Made by a program: the position numbers and the translations under genes. From Neiella litorisoli (GTDB lineage: Bacteria; Pseudomonadota; Gammaproteobacteria; Enterobacterales; Neiellaceae), in assembly GCF_014773395.1 (NCBI RefSeq), contig NZ_JACXAF010000016.1:61154-125153 (forward strand): 64,000 bases of DNA. Direction: 5' to 3'. This document shows, piece by piece, positions 35,338 to 45,088 of this stretch; positions within the stretch are counted from its first letter, which is position 1; each line of letters begins with the position of its first letter. The notes below the pieces were generated by a model, which worked only from the letters and a program-made list of their open reading frames with translations, had not been told where the DNA came from and ran no database searches.

Positions 35338-35937
35338 ATGGCGACAACAATCACCATATTCAAACGATTTGAGCGCCTGTGGCATTGGTTGCAGGCACTA
35401 CTGATATTGCTCTTATTAGCGACGGGCTTGGAGTTGCACGGTCTTTTTAGCCTGTTTGGCTTTAACACTGCGGTGCAATTGCATGACTGGGCAGGATTTA
35501 TCTGGCTGGCGTTATTGGTGCTGGTATTCAGTTGGATCGCCACCACTGGTGAGTGGCGCCAGTACAAGCCTTCGTTCGATGGCGTACCCGCCACACTGAA
35601 GTATTACGCTTATGGCGTCTTCAAAGGCCAGCCTCACCCCCATCACATGACGGTGGCCAATAAATTTAACCCGCTGCAACGTTTGGGCTATATCGCCATT
35701 CTGTTTGTCATGCTGCCAGTGCAAATCTTCACTGGGCTGATGTTCTTTTTCTTCCCTGAATTGCGCGCTGCAGGTTGGCTTCAGCAGATCGACTGGATCG
35801 CCATTATCCACACCCTAAATGCCTATGCCTTGCTCAGCTTTCTCGTGATCCACCTGTACATGATCACCTTCGGCGCGACGCTCGGTGCCCATCTCAAAGC
35901 CATGGTTACCGGCAAAGAACAGATTGACTCCAAATAA
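35338..35937 (+). CDS. Cytochrome b561-type membrane subunit (quinol/cytochrome c link)
   Basis: The ATG at 35338, four bases after the octaheme stop and preceded by CAGGATTAAG, gives 199 residues; a frame extending to 35257 would overlap the cytochrome and is not supported. Four membrane helices are visible at about 15-38, 48-68, 110-133 and 155-178. Histidines suited to bind two b hemes occur in FERLWHWLQ, QLHDWAGF, IIHTLNAY and LVIHLYMITFG, as in the b subunits of hydrogenases, formate dehydrogenase and thiosulfate reductase. It would pass electrons from quinol to the octaheme cytochrome. Confidence 0.87.
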   Translation: MATTITIFKRFERLWHWLQALLILLLLATGLELHGLFSLFGFNTAVQLHDWAGFIWLALLVLVFSWIATTGEWRQYKPSFDGVPATLKYYAYGVFKGQPHPHHMTVANKFNPLQRLGYIAILFVMLPVQIFTGLMFFFFPELRAAGWLQQIDWIAIIHTLNAYALLSFLVIHLYMITFGATLGAHLKAMVTGKEQIDSK

Positions 35938-35952
35938 TCACTTGAGGAACAC

Positions 35953-36285
35953 ATGATGAAAAAAATCACGATTGCGGTTGCCGCTCTGATGCTGTCTTTC
36001 AATGCATTGGCAGATGCTGAAAAAGGCCAGAGTTATTACCTGAAATACATGAAGCCACTATTTGGCTATAACGGTGATGTGCTGGCCCAGCAACACCTCC
36101 AAGTGGAGTGGAAAAGCTACTTCCGCAAAGACGCCAAGAAATTCATTAAGAAATATTCACAAAAACACCCAGAAGCTGCTGAGTTTCTCAACAGTGAAAC
36201 CTTCCAGAAAATTGCCCCGCATTTGCAAGATTTTGTCATGAAATATGCGGCGGACAGCGGTGAATTGCCGGATTGCAATTCCTAA
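35953..36285 (+). CDS. Small periplasmic protein of the octaheme module
   Basis: 110 residues; signal peptide MMKKITIAVAALMLSFNALA, with AGGA five bases before the first ATG (a second ATG follows directly). The mature chain starts DAEKGQSYYLKYMKPLFGYNG and has EWKSYF and a C-terminal DSGELPDC. It resembles small cytochrome-associated periplasmic proteins of Campylobacterota that share the K-G-x-x-Y-x-K-x-x-K-x-x-x-G and D-S-G-x-x-P-x-C features, but it has no CXXCH and a single cysteine near the end, so it should not bind covalent heme. Lysine-rich. Possibly an assembly or electron-transfer partner; function unknown. Confidence 0.7.
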   Translation: MMKKITIAVAALMLSFNALADAEKGQSYYLKYMKPLFGYNGDVLAQQHLQVEWKSYFRKDAKKFIKKYSQKHPEAAEFLNSETFQKIAPHLQDFVMKYAADSGELPDCNS

Positions 36286-36346
36286 CCGCGCGGTTGTTGA
36301 AGGCTCAACCATCAATCAATACAACAAATAATAATTGGTGTTATTT

Positions 36347-37786
36347 ATGAAAAAACTCACTCCCATTGCGGCAGCCTTGCTGCTGGCGTTACCTGCCTGC
36401 GCGTTGGCAACGGAAAATAATGATGAATTGGCCCGCCAAACAGAAGAGCTGGCGCAAAAAGTAGAGCAATTGCAGAAGCAGTTGCGCAAGCTACAAGCCA
36501 AATCCGGCGGCAATCATCTGCAATTTGGCGTTGATTATCGCGTCACTCACGACACGCTGGAATATGAACTGGCGGATGGCAGCAAGGTGAAAAACAATTC
36601 GCTGCTTGCTAACAGGCTGCATTTGAAGATGGGCTATCGCTATAACGATAACTTAGTGTTCAAAGGCGTCATTTCATACAACAAGGCGTTTGGTGATACA
36701 GCCAATCATGACCAGCGCAACGAGTCTGGTTTTGCTGATTTCGACTGGGTCATTAATGAAAACCTTTATGACAATGACTTGCGCGTCAAAGAGGCTTACT
36801 TCCTTTATATGGGTGATGCCTTGTTTGGTAATGAGCAGTTGCCATGGAGCGTCAGTGTTGGTCGTCGTCCGTCGACCACGGGCTTTCTGGCCAATCATCG
36901 AGAAGGGTTTGATAAAGCGAATTCGCCGCTGGCTCATTCCATCAACGTTGAATTTGATGGTGCCAGCTTCAATATGAAGCTGGATCAGCTCACTGATATG
37001 ACCGGACATGCGCTGAAGTTTTGTGCTGGCCGAGGGCTGAGCAATGCCACTTCTCGCTTTGTGCCTGCGGGTACTGATTATGCCAAAGATGACAGTAAAA
37101 CTGACGATATTGACATGATCGGGCTGATCTATACACCATACAATGATGGTCAATACGACATCAAAGCACAGCTCTACCATGCCACGAACCTGATTGGTTA
37201 TGACATGGCCGATATCATGATGACCGGCGAGTATAACTTTAAAGATTTTGGCGATCTGAATAATGCCACTGTCTCTTTTGAGATGAACGGAGTCGGCGAG
37301 TTCATCAATGATTTTCTTGATGAAACGCGACTATTTGCCTCGGTGTCGATGTCTGAGACGGATCCGGCGTCGGGTATGGCCATGCTTGGCTCTACCAAAA
37401 AAGAGACCGGTTATTCTTATTGGCTCGGCGCGAACTTCCCAGGCTTCCTCTCTGATGACTCCTTCGGTATTGAATTCAATCACGGATCGAAATACTGGCG
37501 CTCATTCACCTATGGTGAAGACACCATGATCGGTTCAAAAATTGCGGCGCGTGGTGATGCTTTTGAAATGTATTACAACTTGCCGCTGATTGATGAAGCG
37601 CTGACTTTCCAGTTGCGCTTTACCTATATCGATTACGACTACACCGGTAGTAATGGGTTCTTTGGCAATGCTACTGGCACACCGATGAAAATTGCTGATG
37701 CATGGGCTATGGCTGAAATGATGGGAATGCCGCCACCAGTTGACAAAGCGCACGATCTGCGGGCAACCATTCGCTATAAATTTTAA
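36347..37786 (+). CDS. Putative outer-membrane beta-barrel (DUF3373-like)
   Basis: 479 residues from the ATG at 36347 (an upstream TTG/GTG pair adds only four residues). Signal peptide MKKLTPIAAALLLALPACALA, then a short coiled coil (about 26-50: ELARQTEELAQKVEQLQ) and a long beta-rich chain with LQFGVDYRVTHDT, LHLKMGYRY, SVSVGRRPSTTGF and the C-terminal AHDLRATIRYKF, ending in phenylalanine. This layout fits the DUF3373 family of outer-membrane proteins that accompany cytochrome modules. It may let a soluble or insoluble electron acceptor reach the periplasmic octaheme protein. The strand count and channel function are not determined. Confidence 0.65.
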   Translation: MKKLTPIAAALLLALPACALATENNDELARQTEELAQKVEQLQKQLRKLQAKSGGNHLQFGVDYRVTHDTLEYELADGSKVKNNSLLANRLHLKMGYRYNDNLVFKGVISYNKAFGDTANHDQRNESGFADFDWVINENLYDNDLRVKEAYFLYMGDALFGNEQLPWSVSVGRRPSTTGFLANHREGFDKANSPLAHSINVEFDGASFNMKLDQLTDMTGHALKFCAGRGLSNATSRFVPAGTDYAKDDSKTDDIDMIGLIYTPYNDGQYDIKAQLYHATNLIGYDMADIMMTGEYNFKDFGDLNNATVSFEMNGVGEFINDFLDETRLFASVSMSETDPASGMAMLGSTKKETGYSYWLGANFPGFLSDDSFGIEFNHGSKYWRSFTYGEDTMIGSKIAARGDAFEMYYNLPLIDEALTFQLRFTYIDYDYTGSNGFFGNATGTPMKIADAWAMAEMMGMPPPVDKAHDLRATIRYKF

Positions 37787-37808
37787 CGTTAACTATCACG
37801 GCCACAAC

Positions 37809-37837
37809 AAAAAAGCCTCCGCATATGGCGGAGGCTT
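37809..37837 (-). terminator. Terminator of folD
   Basis: Ten-pair stem AAGCCTCCGC/GCGGAGGCTT with a five-base loop. On the minus strand it runs into TTTTTT, 18 bases after the folD stop. It lies between convergent genes; on the plus strand there is no T-run, so it mainly serves folD. Confidence 0.85.
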
Positions 37838-37855
37838 GCTACGACTCAATCGCAA

Positions 37856-38710
37856 TTAATCGTGGTATTGCTCGGCTGCCAGCAGGGTATTCTCAATCAA
37901 GCTGGCAACGGTCATTGGACCGACGCCGCCAGGAACAGGCGTAATAAAGCCGGCTCTTTCCGCTGCTGCGGCATATTCGACATCACCAACCAACTTGCCA
38001 TCTTCTAGTCGATTGATGCCCACATCAATCACAATAGCGCCCGGCTTGATCCAAGCTCCGGGAAGGAAATTTGGCTTACCCACGGCGACCACGACCAAAT
38101 CGGCTTCACGAACGTGGGCTTCTAAGTCTTTAGTAAACCGGTGACAGCAGGTGGCAGTGCAGCCTGCTAGCAATAGCTCGAGCATCATTGGCCGGCCGAC
38201 AATGTTTGATGCGCCCACGACCACGGCATTCAAACCGTGAGTTTTCACTCCGGTGGATTCAATCAGCGTCATGATGCCTTTGGGCGTACATGGGCGCAGT
38301 GCCGGAATACGTTGGGCTAAACGGCCAATGTTATACGGGTGGAAACCATCAACGTCTTTGTGCGGGTGAATGCGCTCTAAGATCAGCTCTGAATTGAGAT
38401 GCTCCGGCAGTGGTAGCTGCACCAAAATGCCGTCGACTTCGCTGTCATTATTAAGCTCATCAATTAACGATAACAGTTCTGCTTCATCGGTGGTTGCTGG
38501 TAAATCATAGGAGCGGGAGATAAACCCAACTTGCTCGCATGAACGGCGCTTGTTGCCGACATAGACTTGCGAAGCAGGATCGGCGCCGACCAACACAACG
38601 GCCAGCCCAGGAATTCGTTTACCGGCTTCACGACGTGCGTTTACCGCTTCAGCAACTTGCTCTTTGAGTTGAGCAGCGACGGCTTTACCGTCGATGATTT
38701 GTGCAGTCAT
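37856..38710 (-). CDS. folD: Methylenetetrahydrofolate dehydrogenase / methenyltetrahydrofolate cyclohydrolase
   Basis: Interconverts 5,10-methylene-, methenyl- and 10-formyl-tetrahydrofolate with NADP. Visible motifs are [14 protein letters not shown] (catalytic Lys/Tyr region, about 50-65), [28 protein letters not shown], the dinucleotide-binding [17 protein letters not shown] (about 164-180) and [12 protein letters not shown]. 284 residues, standard length. It is a single-gene unit on the minus strand with its own terminator. Confidence 0.97.
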   Translation of the reverse strand: MTAQIIDGKAVAAQLKEQVAEAVNARREAGKRIPGLAVVLVGADPASQVYVGNKRRSCEQVGFISRSYDLPATTDEAELLSLIDELNNDSEVDGILVQLPLPEHLNSELILERIHPHKDVDGFHPYNIGRLAQRIPALRPCTPKGIMTLIESTGVKTHGLNAVVVGASNIVGRPMMLELLLAGCTATCCHRFTKDLEAHVREADLVVVAVGKPNFLPGAWIKPGAIVIDVGINRLEDGKLVGDVEYAAAAERAGFITPVPGGVGPMTVASLIENTLLAAEQYHD

Positions 38711-38859
38711 CTTGTTGTCTGTTTATTGATGTAGGGAAAAGAAGCGATATTGTCGCAGACTTTTAGGGAAAATTGGAAGCGTCAAGCGGTTGCAACCGGC
38801 GATTGATGGTTAATTAACCACAAAGCTTTGGTGATGCTCCGCACAATACCAAAAACCGT

Positions 38860-38888
38860 TTGACGCTGTTCGGCAGCATCGCTATTAT
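38860..38888 (+). promoter_or_regulatory. Promoter of tRNA-Arg
   Basis: TTGACG (38860-38865) and TATTAT (38883-38888) with an ideal 17-base spacer, followed by a GC-rich discriminator (CGCCGCC) typical of stringently controlled stable-RNA promoters. Start expected near 38895, about 37 bases before the tRNA. Confidence 0.8.
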
Positions 38889-38931
38889 CGCCGCCTGATC
38901 GGCAAGTGGACCAAGGTTTGCCGCAAGTCAT

Positions 38932-39008
38932 GACCCCATAGCTCAGCTGGATAGAGCATCTGCCTTCTAAGCAGACGGTCGCAGGTTCGAATCCTGCTGG
39001 GGTCGCCA
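38932..39008 (+). tRNA. tRNA-Arg (anticodon UCU)
   Basis: A complete 77-base cloverleaf: acceptor arms GACCCCA/TGGGGTC, D-arm GCTC/GAGC, anticodon arm TCTGC/GCAGA with loop CTTCTAA (anticodon TCT), T-arm GCAGG/CCTGC with loop TTCGAAT, discriminator G and encoded CCA. It reads AGA codons. It is a single tRNA gene between folD and tig. No integrase or duplicated 3' end suggests use as an insertion site. Confidence 0.98.
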
Positions 39009-39054
39009 TTATTTGCGATTCTCAGCGAGAAGCCAGAATTTCCGTGTTTCTGCT

Positions 39055-39084
39055 CTCGACTCCCCGATAACCCGCCGCTATAAT
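39055..39084 (+). promoter_or_regulatory. Probable promoter of tig
   Basis: A perfect -10 TATAAT (39079-39084) with a weak -35 CTCGAC (39055-39060), 18 bases apart, about 130 bases before tig. The leader contains CGCCATGG and CCATGGC, which can pair. Confidence 0.5.
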
Positions 39085-39220
39085 GTCGCGTCAAAATTTT
39101 AACTGAGCACTAGCTATTACGTAAGTGTTCGCGCGTAAGCACGAATGAGAAGCCAAATCGCCATGGGGCAGGGCTCTCGCCATGGCTGCTATTGGCGGCT
39201 GAACGACTGAGGTAAATCCA

Positions 39221-40525
39221 ATGCAAGTTTCTGTTGAGACGACTCAAGGTTTAGAGCGTTGTCTGACAATCACCGTACCTGCTGACAAAGTAGATTCTGC
39301 GGTTCAAGGCCAACTTCGCCGCATGGCGAGCGACAAGAAGCGTCGTGTTCCTGGCTTCCGCCCAGGTAAAGTGCCAGTAAGTGTAATTAACAAAATGTAT
39401 GGCGCTAGCGTTCGTCAGGACGTGATCGGTGAAGTTGCTCAGCGCAGCTACGTTGAAGCCATCATTGCTGAGAAAATCAACCCAGCAGGCAGCCCGCGCT
39501 TGGAAGTGACCAAAGCGGAAGCTGGTGCCGACCTGGAATTCAAGGCTACGATTGAAGTTTACCCAGAGTTTGAAGTGTCTGGCGTTGACAAAGTAGAAGT
39601 TGAAAAGCCTGTTGTTGAAATCGCAGATGCTGATTTGGACGACATGATCGAAACATTGCGTAAGCAAAACGCCACTTGGGAAGTTGCAGAGCGTGCAGCT
39701 GCCGAAGGCGACAAAGTGAACATCGACTTCGTTGGCAAAATTGACGGTGAAGAGTTCGACGGCGGCAAATCAGAAGGCTTTGATCTGACCCTTGGTGGCG
39801 GTCAAATGATTCCTGGTTTCGAAGACGCAATTGTTGGTGCCGAAGCGGGCGCAGATGTTGTTGCTAACGTAACGTTCCCAGAAAACTACCACGCTGAAAA
39901 CCTGAAAGGTAAAGAAGCTGAGTTCGCGATTAAAGTGAACAAAGTTGAAGCACAAGTGCTGCCAGAAGTGACCGAAGAGTTTGTTAAGAAATTCGGTGTT
40001 GAGTCTGGCGACATTGCAGAGCTGCGCGAAGAAGTGAAGAAAAACATGACTCGCGAACTTGAGCAAACGCTGAAGAATACTGTTAAGCAACAGGTTTTAG
40101 ATGGTTTGGTTGAGCAAAACGACGTTGACGTTCCTCAGGCTCTGGTTGTTCAAGAAATTGATGCGCTGCGTCAACAAGCGCTGCAACGCTTTGGTGGTAA
40201 CACCCAAAATGCGCCAGAGTTGCCTGCTGAATTGTTCGACGAACAAGCTCGCAAGCGCGTTAAAGTTGGTTTGGTATTGGGTGAGTTCATCAAGGCCAAA
40301 GAACTGAAAGTTGAAGACGAGCGCGTTGAAGCGCAAATCGCTTCAATGGCCTCTGCATATGAAGATGCAGACCAAGTGATTGCTTACTACAAGTCGAACG
40401 ATGAGTTGATGGAGCAAATGCGCAATCTGGCTCTGGAAGACCAAGCAATTGACGCTTTGTTGGCAGAAGCCAAGGTCACCGAAGTTGAAAAATCTTTCAA
40501 AGACGTGATGCAACCTGCGCAGTAA
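39221..40525 (+). CDS. tig: Trigger factor
   Basis: Ribosome-bound chaperone and prolyl isomerase that receives nascent chains at the exit tunnel. The N-terminal ribosome-binding domain carries the signature GFRPGKVP (about 45-52); the FKBP-type isomerase domain (about 150-240) shows [20 protein letters not shown] and [17 protein letters not shown]; the C-terminal helical domain follows. Length 434 (E. coli 432). ATG preceded by GAGGTAAATCCA. First of the tig-clpP-clpX-lon-hupB-ppiD block conserved in gammaproteobacteria. Confidence 0.98.
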   Translation: MQVSVETTQGLERCLTITVPADKVDSAVQGQLRRMASDKKRRVPGFRPGKVPVSVINKMYGASVRQDVIGEVAQRSYVEAIIAEKINPAGSPRLEVTKAEAGADLEFKATIEVYPEFEVSGVDKVEVEKPVVEIADADLDDMIETLRKQNATWEVAERAAAEGDKVNIDFVGKIDGEEFDGGKSEGFDLTLGGGQMIPGFEDAIVGAEAGADVVANVTFPENYHAENLKGKEAEFAIKVNKVEAQVLPEVTEEFVKKFGVESGDIAELREEVKKNMTRELEQTLKNTVKQQVLDGLVEQNDVDVPQALVVQEIDALRQQALQRFGGNTQNAPELPAELFDEQARKRVKVGLVLGEFIKAKELKVEDERVEAQIASMASAYEDADQVIAYYKSNDELMEQMRNLALEDQAIDALLAEAKVTEVEKSFKDVMQPAQ

Positions 40526-40568
40526 GTTCAAGCAATAATTGACGAAACCGCAGGCCTGACGCCTATAA

Positions 40569-40602
40569 TGGCTCGTGTGAAGATCACACGAGCCATTTTT
40601 TT
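40569..40602 (+). terminator. Terminator between tig and clpP
   Basis: Perfect 12-pair stem TGGCTCGTGTGA/TCACACGAGCCA with loop AGA and seven T residues. A TATAAT box (40564-40569) ends on the first base of the stem, so a transcript begun there would start inside the left arm. Confidence 0.92.
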
Positions 40603-40637
40603 AGGCTATTTATTTTCAAGACAAGGAGGCAGTACCA

Positions 40638-41258
40638 ATGTCTGATTTGATCGATTCTCCGCTTAACGCTCTGATCCCAATGGTTGTTGAGCAAACCAGT
40701 AAAGGTGAACGCTCGTACGATATCTACAGCCGCTTACTGAAAGAGCGCGTGATTTTTATGGTTGGGCCGGTTGAAGACCACATGGCCAACTTAATTGTTG
40801 CCCAGATGCTGTTTTTGGAGTCAGAAAATCCAGATAAAGATATTTATCTGTACATCAACTCACCCGGTGGTTCAGTCACGGCAGGTATGGCGATTTATGA
40901 CACCATGCAATTTATTAAGCCGAATGTTAGTACCGTGTGTATTGGTCAGGCAGCCAGCATGGGCGCATTCCTGTTGGCCGGTGGCGCCAAAGGTAAGCGC
41001 TTCTGTTTGCCAAATTCGCGGGTGATGATTCACCAACCACTCGGTGGTTTCCAAGGCCAGGCGTCAGATTTTGAAATTCATGCCAAAGAAATCCTGTCTA
41101 TTAAAGAGAAGTTGAATCGCTTGTTGGCGGAGCACACGGGCCAGGATTATGATGTGGTTGCAAACGATACTGACCGTGACAATTTCATGAGTGCTGCGCA
41201 AGCCAAAGAGTACGGCTTAATTGACGATGTCTTGAGCAAGCGCGCAGAAAAGGACTAA
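40638..41258 (+). CDS. clpP: ATP-dependent Clp protease proteolytic subunit
   Basis: Tetradecameric serine protease that degrades substrates unfolded by ClpX or ClpA. Catalytic Ser107 lies in [11 protein letters not shown] and His132 in [12 protein letters not shown]; the aspartate is further on in the DTDRDNFM segment. [19 protein letters not shown] forms the oxyanion-hole region. The 206-residue length includes a short N-terminal propeptide. AAGGAGGCAGT precedes the ATG. 78 bases upstream of clpX and very likely co-transcribed with it. Confidence 0.98.
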   Translation: MSDLIDSPLNALIPMVVEQTSKGERSYDIYSRLLKERVIFMVGPVEDHMANLIVAQMLFLESENPDKDIYLYINSPGGSVTAGMAIYDTMQFIKPNVSTVCIGQAASMGAFLLAGGAKGKRFCLPNSRVMIHQPLGGFQGQASDFEIHAKEILSIKEKLNRLLAEHTGQDYDVVANDTDRDNFMSAAQAKEYGLIDDVLSKRAEKD

Positions 41259-41336
41259 GTCCTGCAAAGTCGGCTGGAATGAAGTACACTCAGGTCGACA
41301 GTGATAAATACGATAGTTTGAGATTGAGGATATCAG

Positions 41337-42617
41337 ATGTCTGATTCTCGCAGAGGCGGAACCGAAGGCGATAACAAGCTGCTGTTCTGCTCATTTTGCG
41401 GTAAAAGTCAGCACGAAGTACGCAAATTGATTGCCGGTCCTTCGGTGTTCATTTGTGATGAGTGTGTTGAGCTTTGCAACGATATCATTCGCGAAGAAAT
41501 CAAAGAGATTGCTCCGCGCAAAGATTCTAACGCGTTGCCAGCGCCACGAGAGATTCGTGAGCACCTGGACGACTACGTGATCGGGCAGGAACACGCCAAG
41601 AAGGTACTTTCAGTAGCGGTTTATAACCACTACAAGCGTCTTCGCAATGGTGACAGTGTTGATGGCGTTGAACTTGGCAAGAGCAACATTTTGCTAATTG
41701 GCCCAACTGGTAGCGGTAAGACGCTGCTGGCTGAAACCCTTGCTCGTTTTCTCGATGTACCATTCACCATGGCAGATGCTACCACCTTAACCGAAGCCGG
41801 TTATGTCGGTGAGGATGTAGAGAACATCATCCAGAAGCTGCTACAAAAATGCGATTACGATGTCGAGAAAGCACAGCGTGGCATTGTTTATATCGATGAA
41901 ATCGACAAGATTTCTCGTAAATCTGATAATCCATCGATCACCCGAGATGTCTCTGGTGAGGGTGTTCAGCAGGCGCTGTTGAAGCTGATCGAGGGAACGA
42001 TTGCCTCGGTGCCGCCGCAAGGTGGCCGCAAGCATCCGCAGCAAGAGTTTTTGCAAGTTGATACGTCTAAAATTTTGTTCATTTGTGGTGGTGCCTTTGC
42101 TGGCTTGGACAAGGTTATTGAGCAACGCACCGACAAAAATAGCGGTATCGGCTTTGGCGCAGAAGTGAAGAGCAAGGTTGAAACAACCTCGCTGACCGCT
42201 AATTTCGAGCAAGTGGAACCTGAAGATTTGGTTAAATACGGCCTGATCCCAGAATTCATTGGTCGATTGCCTGTGGTTGCAACGCTGACCGAATTGGACG
42301 GCGATGCCTTGGTGCAAATCCTCAATGAACCGAAAAATGCCCTAACCAAGCAATACGGTGCTTTGTTCTCGCTCGAAGATGTTGAGCTTGAGTTCCGTGA
42401 AGATGCGTTGTTCGCCATTGCTAATAAGGCGATGGAGCGTAAGACCGGAGCCCGTGGTTTGCGATCCATTGTGGAGCACATTTTGTTGCACACCATGTAC
42501 GAATTGCCGTCAATCGAAAATGTCACCAAAGTGGTGGTTGACGAATCTGTGGTCAACGGTGAGTCAGACCCTATTTTGATTTATGAAAATAGTGACAAGC
42601 AAGCGGTCTCGGAATAA
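41337..42617 (+). CDS. clpX: ATP-dependent Clp protease ATP-binding subunit ClpX
   Basis: AAA+ unfoldase that recognises tagged proteins (for example ssrA) and feeds ClpP. The N-terminal zinc-binding domain has CSFC (from Cys18) and CDEC; Walker A is [13 protein letters not shown] (about 119), Walker [10 protein letters not shown], and the pore/sensor region [14 protein letters not shown] is present, as is the ClpP-contacting loop IGFGAEVKS (IGF). C-terminal [12 protein letters not shown]. 426 residues. Followed by a strong terminator. Confidence 0.98.
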   Translation: MSDSRRGGTEGDNKLLFCSFCGKSQHEVRKLIAGPSVFICDECVELCNDIIREEIKEIAPRKDSNALPAPREIREHLDDYVIGQEHAKKVLSVAVYNHYKRLRNGDSVDGVELGKSNILLIGPTGSGKTLLAETLARFLDVPFTMADATTLTEAGYVGEDVENIIQKLLQKCDYDVEKAQRGIVYIDEIDKISRKSDNPSITRDVSGEGVQQALLKLIEGTIASVPPQGGRKHPQQEFLQVDTSKILFICGGAFAGLDKVIEQRTDKNSGIGFGAEVKSKVETTSLTANFEQVEPEDLVKYGLIPEFIGRLPVVATLTELDGDALVQILNEPKNALTKQYGALFSLEDVELEFREDALFAIANKAMERKTGARGLRSIVEHILLHTMYELPSIENVTKVVVDESVVNGESDPILIYENSDKQAVSE

Positions 42618-42641
42618 TGGTCGATTGACTAATTAGTAAAC

Positions 42642-42669
42642 AAAAAAGGAGCTTAGGCTCCTTTTTTTT
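42642..42669 (+). terminator. Rho-independent terminator of clpPX
   Basis: Stem AAAAAAGGAGC/GCTCCTTTTTT with loop TTAG and a long T-run, 24 bases after the clpX stop. Confidence 0.92.
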
Positions 42670-42708
42670 GTTTTTACGGCAGAAAGCCATTTAAAAATAA
42701 GCTCTGAT

Positions 42709-42716
42709 CCCCATAT
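42709..42716 (+). promoter_or_regulatory. Heat-shock (sigma-32) -10-like element upstream of lon
   Basis: CCCCATAT, followed by GCTGTCATA, closely resembles from memory the sigma-32 -10 region of E. coli lon (CCCCATAT then ACTGACGTA). The matching -35 is not obvious. It lies 33 bases before the lon start. Confidence 0.5.
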
Positions 42717-42748
42717 GCTGTCATATACCTTTTCTGTGGAGACTGCCC

Positions 42749-45088
42749 ATGGTGCAATCGCACTCTGATTTAATTGAACTCCCCGTATTACCATTGCGCG
42801 ATGTCGTCGTTTATCCCCACATGGTGATTCCGCTGTTTGTTGGCCGGGAAAAATCCATTCAGTGTTTAGAAGCGGCGATGGAGCAGGACAAACAAATCTT
42901 TTTGGTGGCGCAAAAAGATGCTTCTACCGAAGAGCCATCAAAAGATGACGTGTACCAAGTCGGTACCATTGCCTCCATTCTGCAATTGTTAAAACTGCCC
43001 GACGGCACGGTTAAGGTGCTGGTTGAAGGCAGCCGTCGAGCACAACTCGATAGCTTTTTGCAAGAAGAGCCATTTTTCAGCGCGACTGTCGCCGAGGTAG
43101 CCGAACTTGAGCCACCAGAGCGAGAATTGGAAGTGTTGATCCGCTCGACCATCAGCCAGTTTGAAGGTTACGTCAAGCTCAATAAGAAAATTCCACCAGA
43201 AGTACTCACTTCGCTTCAAGGTATCGAAGAAGCCTCGCGCATGGCCGATACCATGGCTGCGCATATGCCGTTGAAGCTTGAAGACAAGCAAAAGGTATTG
43301 GAACTGACTGACGCCAAAGATCGCCTTGAATACTTAATGGCGATGATGGAATCAGAAATCGATTTGCTTCAGGTTGAAAAACGGATCCGTTCGCGGGTGA
43401 AGAAGCAGATGGAGAAAAGCCAGCGCGAGTACTACTTGAATGAGCAAATGAAAGCCATTCAAAAAGAACTTGGTGAGCTTGACGATGCGCCGGATGAATT
43501 TGAGGCTTTAGCCAATAAGATTAAAGAAGCAGGGATGCCCGAAGAAGCGCGCAGCAAAGCTGAGGCTGAACTGAATAAGCTCAAAATGATGTCTCCCATG
43601 TCGGCAGAAGCAACGGTTGTTCGTAGCTATGTTGACTGGATGATCAGCGTGCCATGGAAAAAGCGCAGTAAAGTGAAGAAGAATCTGGCGCTGGCAGAGG
43701 AAATTCTTAACAAGGACCACTACGGCTTGGAAAAAGTCAAAGAGCGGATCCTTGAATACTTGGCGGTACAAAATCGCATTGCCAAATTGAAAGGGCCAAT
43801 TCTTTGTTTAGTCGGACCACCGGGTGTGGGTAAAACATCATTGGGACAATCCATTGCCAAAGCCACTGGCCGTAAATACGTTCGCATGGCGCTGGGTGGC
43901 GTCCGTGATGAAGCCGAGATCCGCGGTCATCGCCGTACCTACATCGGCTCTATGCCAGGCAAATTGATCCAGAAAATGTGCAAGGTTGGGGTGAAGAACC
44001 CGCTGTTCTTACTGGATGAGATCGACAAAATGGGCGCAGACATGCGTGGAGACCCATCTTCGGCGTTACTTGAAGTGCTCGATCCAGAACAAAACAGCTC
44101 GTTCAACGACCACTACATGGAAGTTGATTACGACCTCTCGGATGTCATGTTTGTGGCGACGTCCAACTCGATGAACATCCCAGCGCCATTACTCGACCGG
44201 ATGGAAGTGATTCGTCTGTCAGGTTACACCGAAGATGAGAAGCTCAATATTGCCAAGCAGCATTTGTTGCCAAAACAGATTAAGCGCAATGGCTTAAAAG
44301 CGGGTGAAATTGAAATCCAAGATTCGGCCATTACCGGTGTCATTCGCTATTACACGCGAGAAGCTGGTGTGCGGAACTTGGAGCGGGAATTGTCTCGAAT
44401 TTGCCGCAAAGCAGTGAAACGTATTTTGCTTGAGAAAGATCTTAAGCAGGTCATCGTCAATGGCGACAACCTAAAAGAGTTTCTTGGTGTGCAGCGCTTT
44501 GATTTTGGCAAGGCCGACGATCAAAACAGCATTGGTCAGGTTACTGGTTTAGCTTGGACCGAAGTTGGTGGCGACTTACTCACCATCGAGACCACTAGTG
44601 TACCGGGTAAAGGTAAGCTTACTTACACCGGCTCCTTGGGTGAGGTGATGCAAGAATCGATTCAAGCGGCAATGACTGTGGTGCGTTCGCGCGCCGAGCA
44701 ATTGGGTATTTCCAGTGATTTTCATGAGAAAAGTGATATGCATGTGCACGTCCCAGAAGGTGCCACACCAAAAGATGGCCCGAGTGCTGGTATTGCCATG
44801 TGTACCGCTTTGGTATCGACCTTAACGGGCAATCCAGTGCGAGCCGATGTCGCTATGACTGGCGAAATTACCTTGCGTGGCGAAGTGTTACCAATTGGTG
44901 GATTAAAGGAAAAACTGTTGGCAGCGCATCGCGGTGGTATTAAGCGGGTGTTAATTCCACATGAAAATGCCCGTGATTTGGAAGAAATTCCGGATAACGT
45001 CAAGCAAGATCTAGAAATTCACACCGTTCGTTGGATCGATGATGTGCTGAAATTGGCGCTGCAAGATGAACCCGTCAAGTGTCAGTAA
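42749..45088 (+). CDS. lon: ATP-dependent protease Lon
   Basis: Hexameric AAA+ serine protease that removes misfolded and short-lived regulatory proteins. The N-terminal LAN domain ([22 protein letters not shown]) and coiled-coil middle precede Walker [10 protein letters not shown] (about 355) and Walker [10 protein letters not shown]. The catalytic dyad is Ser679 in [10 protein letters not shown] and Lys722 in GGLKEK, the same numbers as in E. coli. Length 779 (E. coli 784). A heat-shock-like promoter element precedes it. Confidence 0.98.
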   Translation: MVQSHSDLIELPVLPLRDVVVYPHMVIPLFVGREKSIQCLEAAMEQDKQIFLVAQKDASTEEPSKDDVYQVGTIASILQLLKLPDGTVKVLVEGSRRAQLDSFLQEEPFFSATVAEVAELEPPERELEVLIRSTISQFEGYVKLNKKIPPEVLTSLQGIEEASRMADTMAAHMPLKLEDKQKVLELTDAKDRLEYLMAMMESEIDLLQVEKRIRSRVKKQMEKSQREYYLNEQMKAIQKELGELDDAPDEFEALANKIKEAGMPEEARSKAEAELNKLKMMSPMSAEATVVRSYVDWMISVPWKKRSKVKKNLALAEEILNKDHYGLEKVKERILEYLAVQNRIAKLKGPILCLVGPPGVGKTSLGQSIAKATGRKYVRMALGGVRDEAEIRGHRRTYIGSMPGKLIQKMCKVGVKNPLFLLDEIDKMGADMRGDPSSALLEVLDPEQNSSFNDHYMEVDYDLSDVMFVATSNSMNIPAPLLDRMEVIRLSGYTEDEKLNIAKQHLLPKQIKRNGLKAGEIEIQDSAITGVIRYYTREAGVRNLERELSRICRKAVKRILLEKDLKQVIVNGDNLKEFLGVQRFDFGKADDQNSIGQVTGLAWTEVGGDLLTIETTSVPGKGKLTYTGSLGEVMQESIQAAMTVVRSRAEQLGISSDFHEKSDMHVHVPEGATPKDGPSAGIAMCTALVSTLTGNPVRADVAMTGEITLRGEVLPIGGLKEKLLAAHRGGIKRVLIPHENARDLEEIPDNVKQDLEIHTVRWIDDVLKLALQDEPVKCQ

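Noticed and set aside
38932..39008. tRNA-Arg as an integration site of a genomic island
   Set aside because: Both flanks are core genes, with no integrase and no repeated tRNA 3' end.
41966..42556. A 196-codon antisense frame inside clpX
   Set aside because: clpX is fully conserved on the other strand; the antisense product has no family features.
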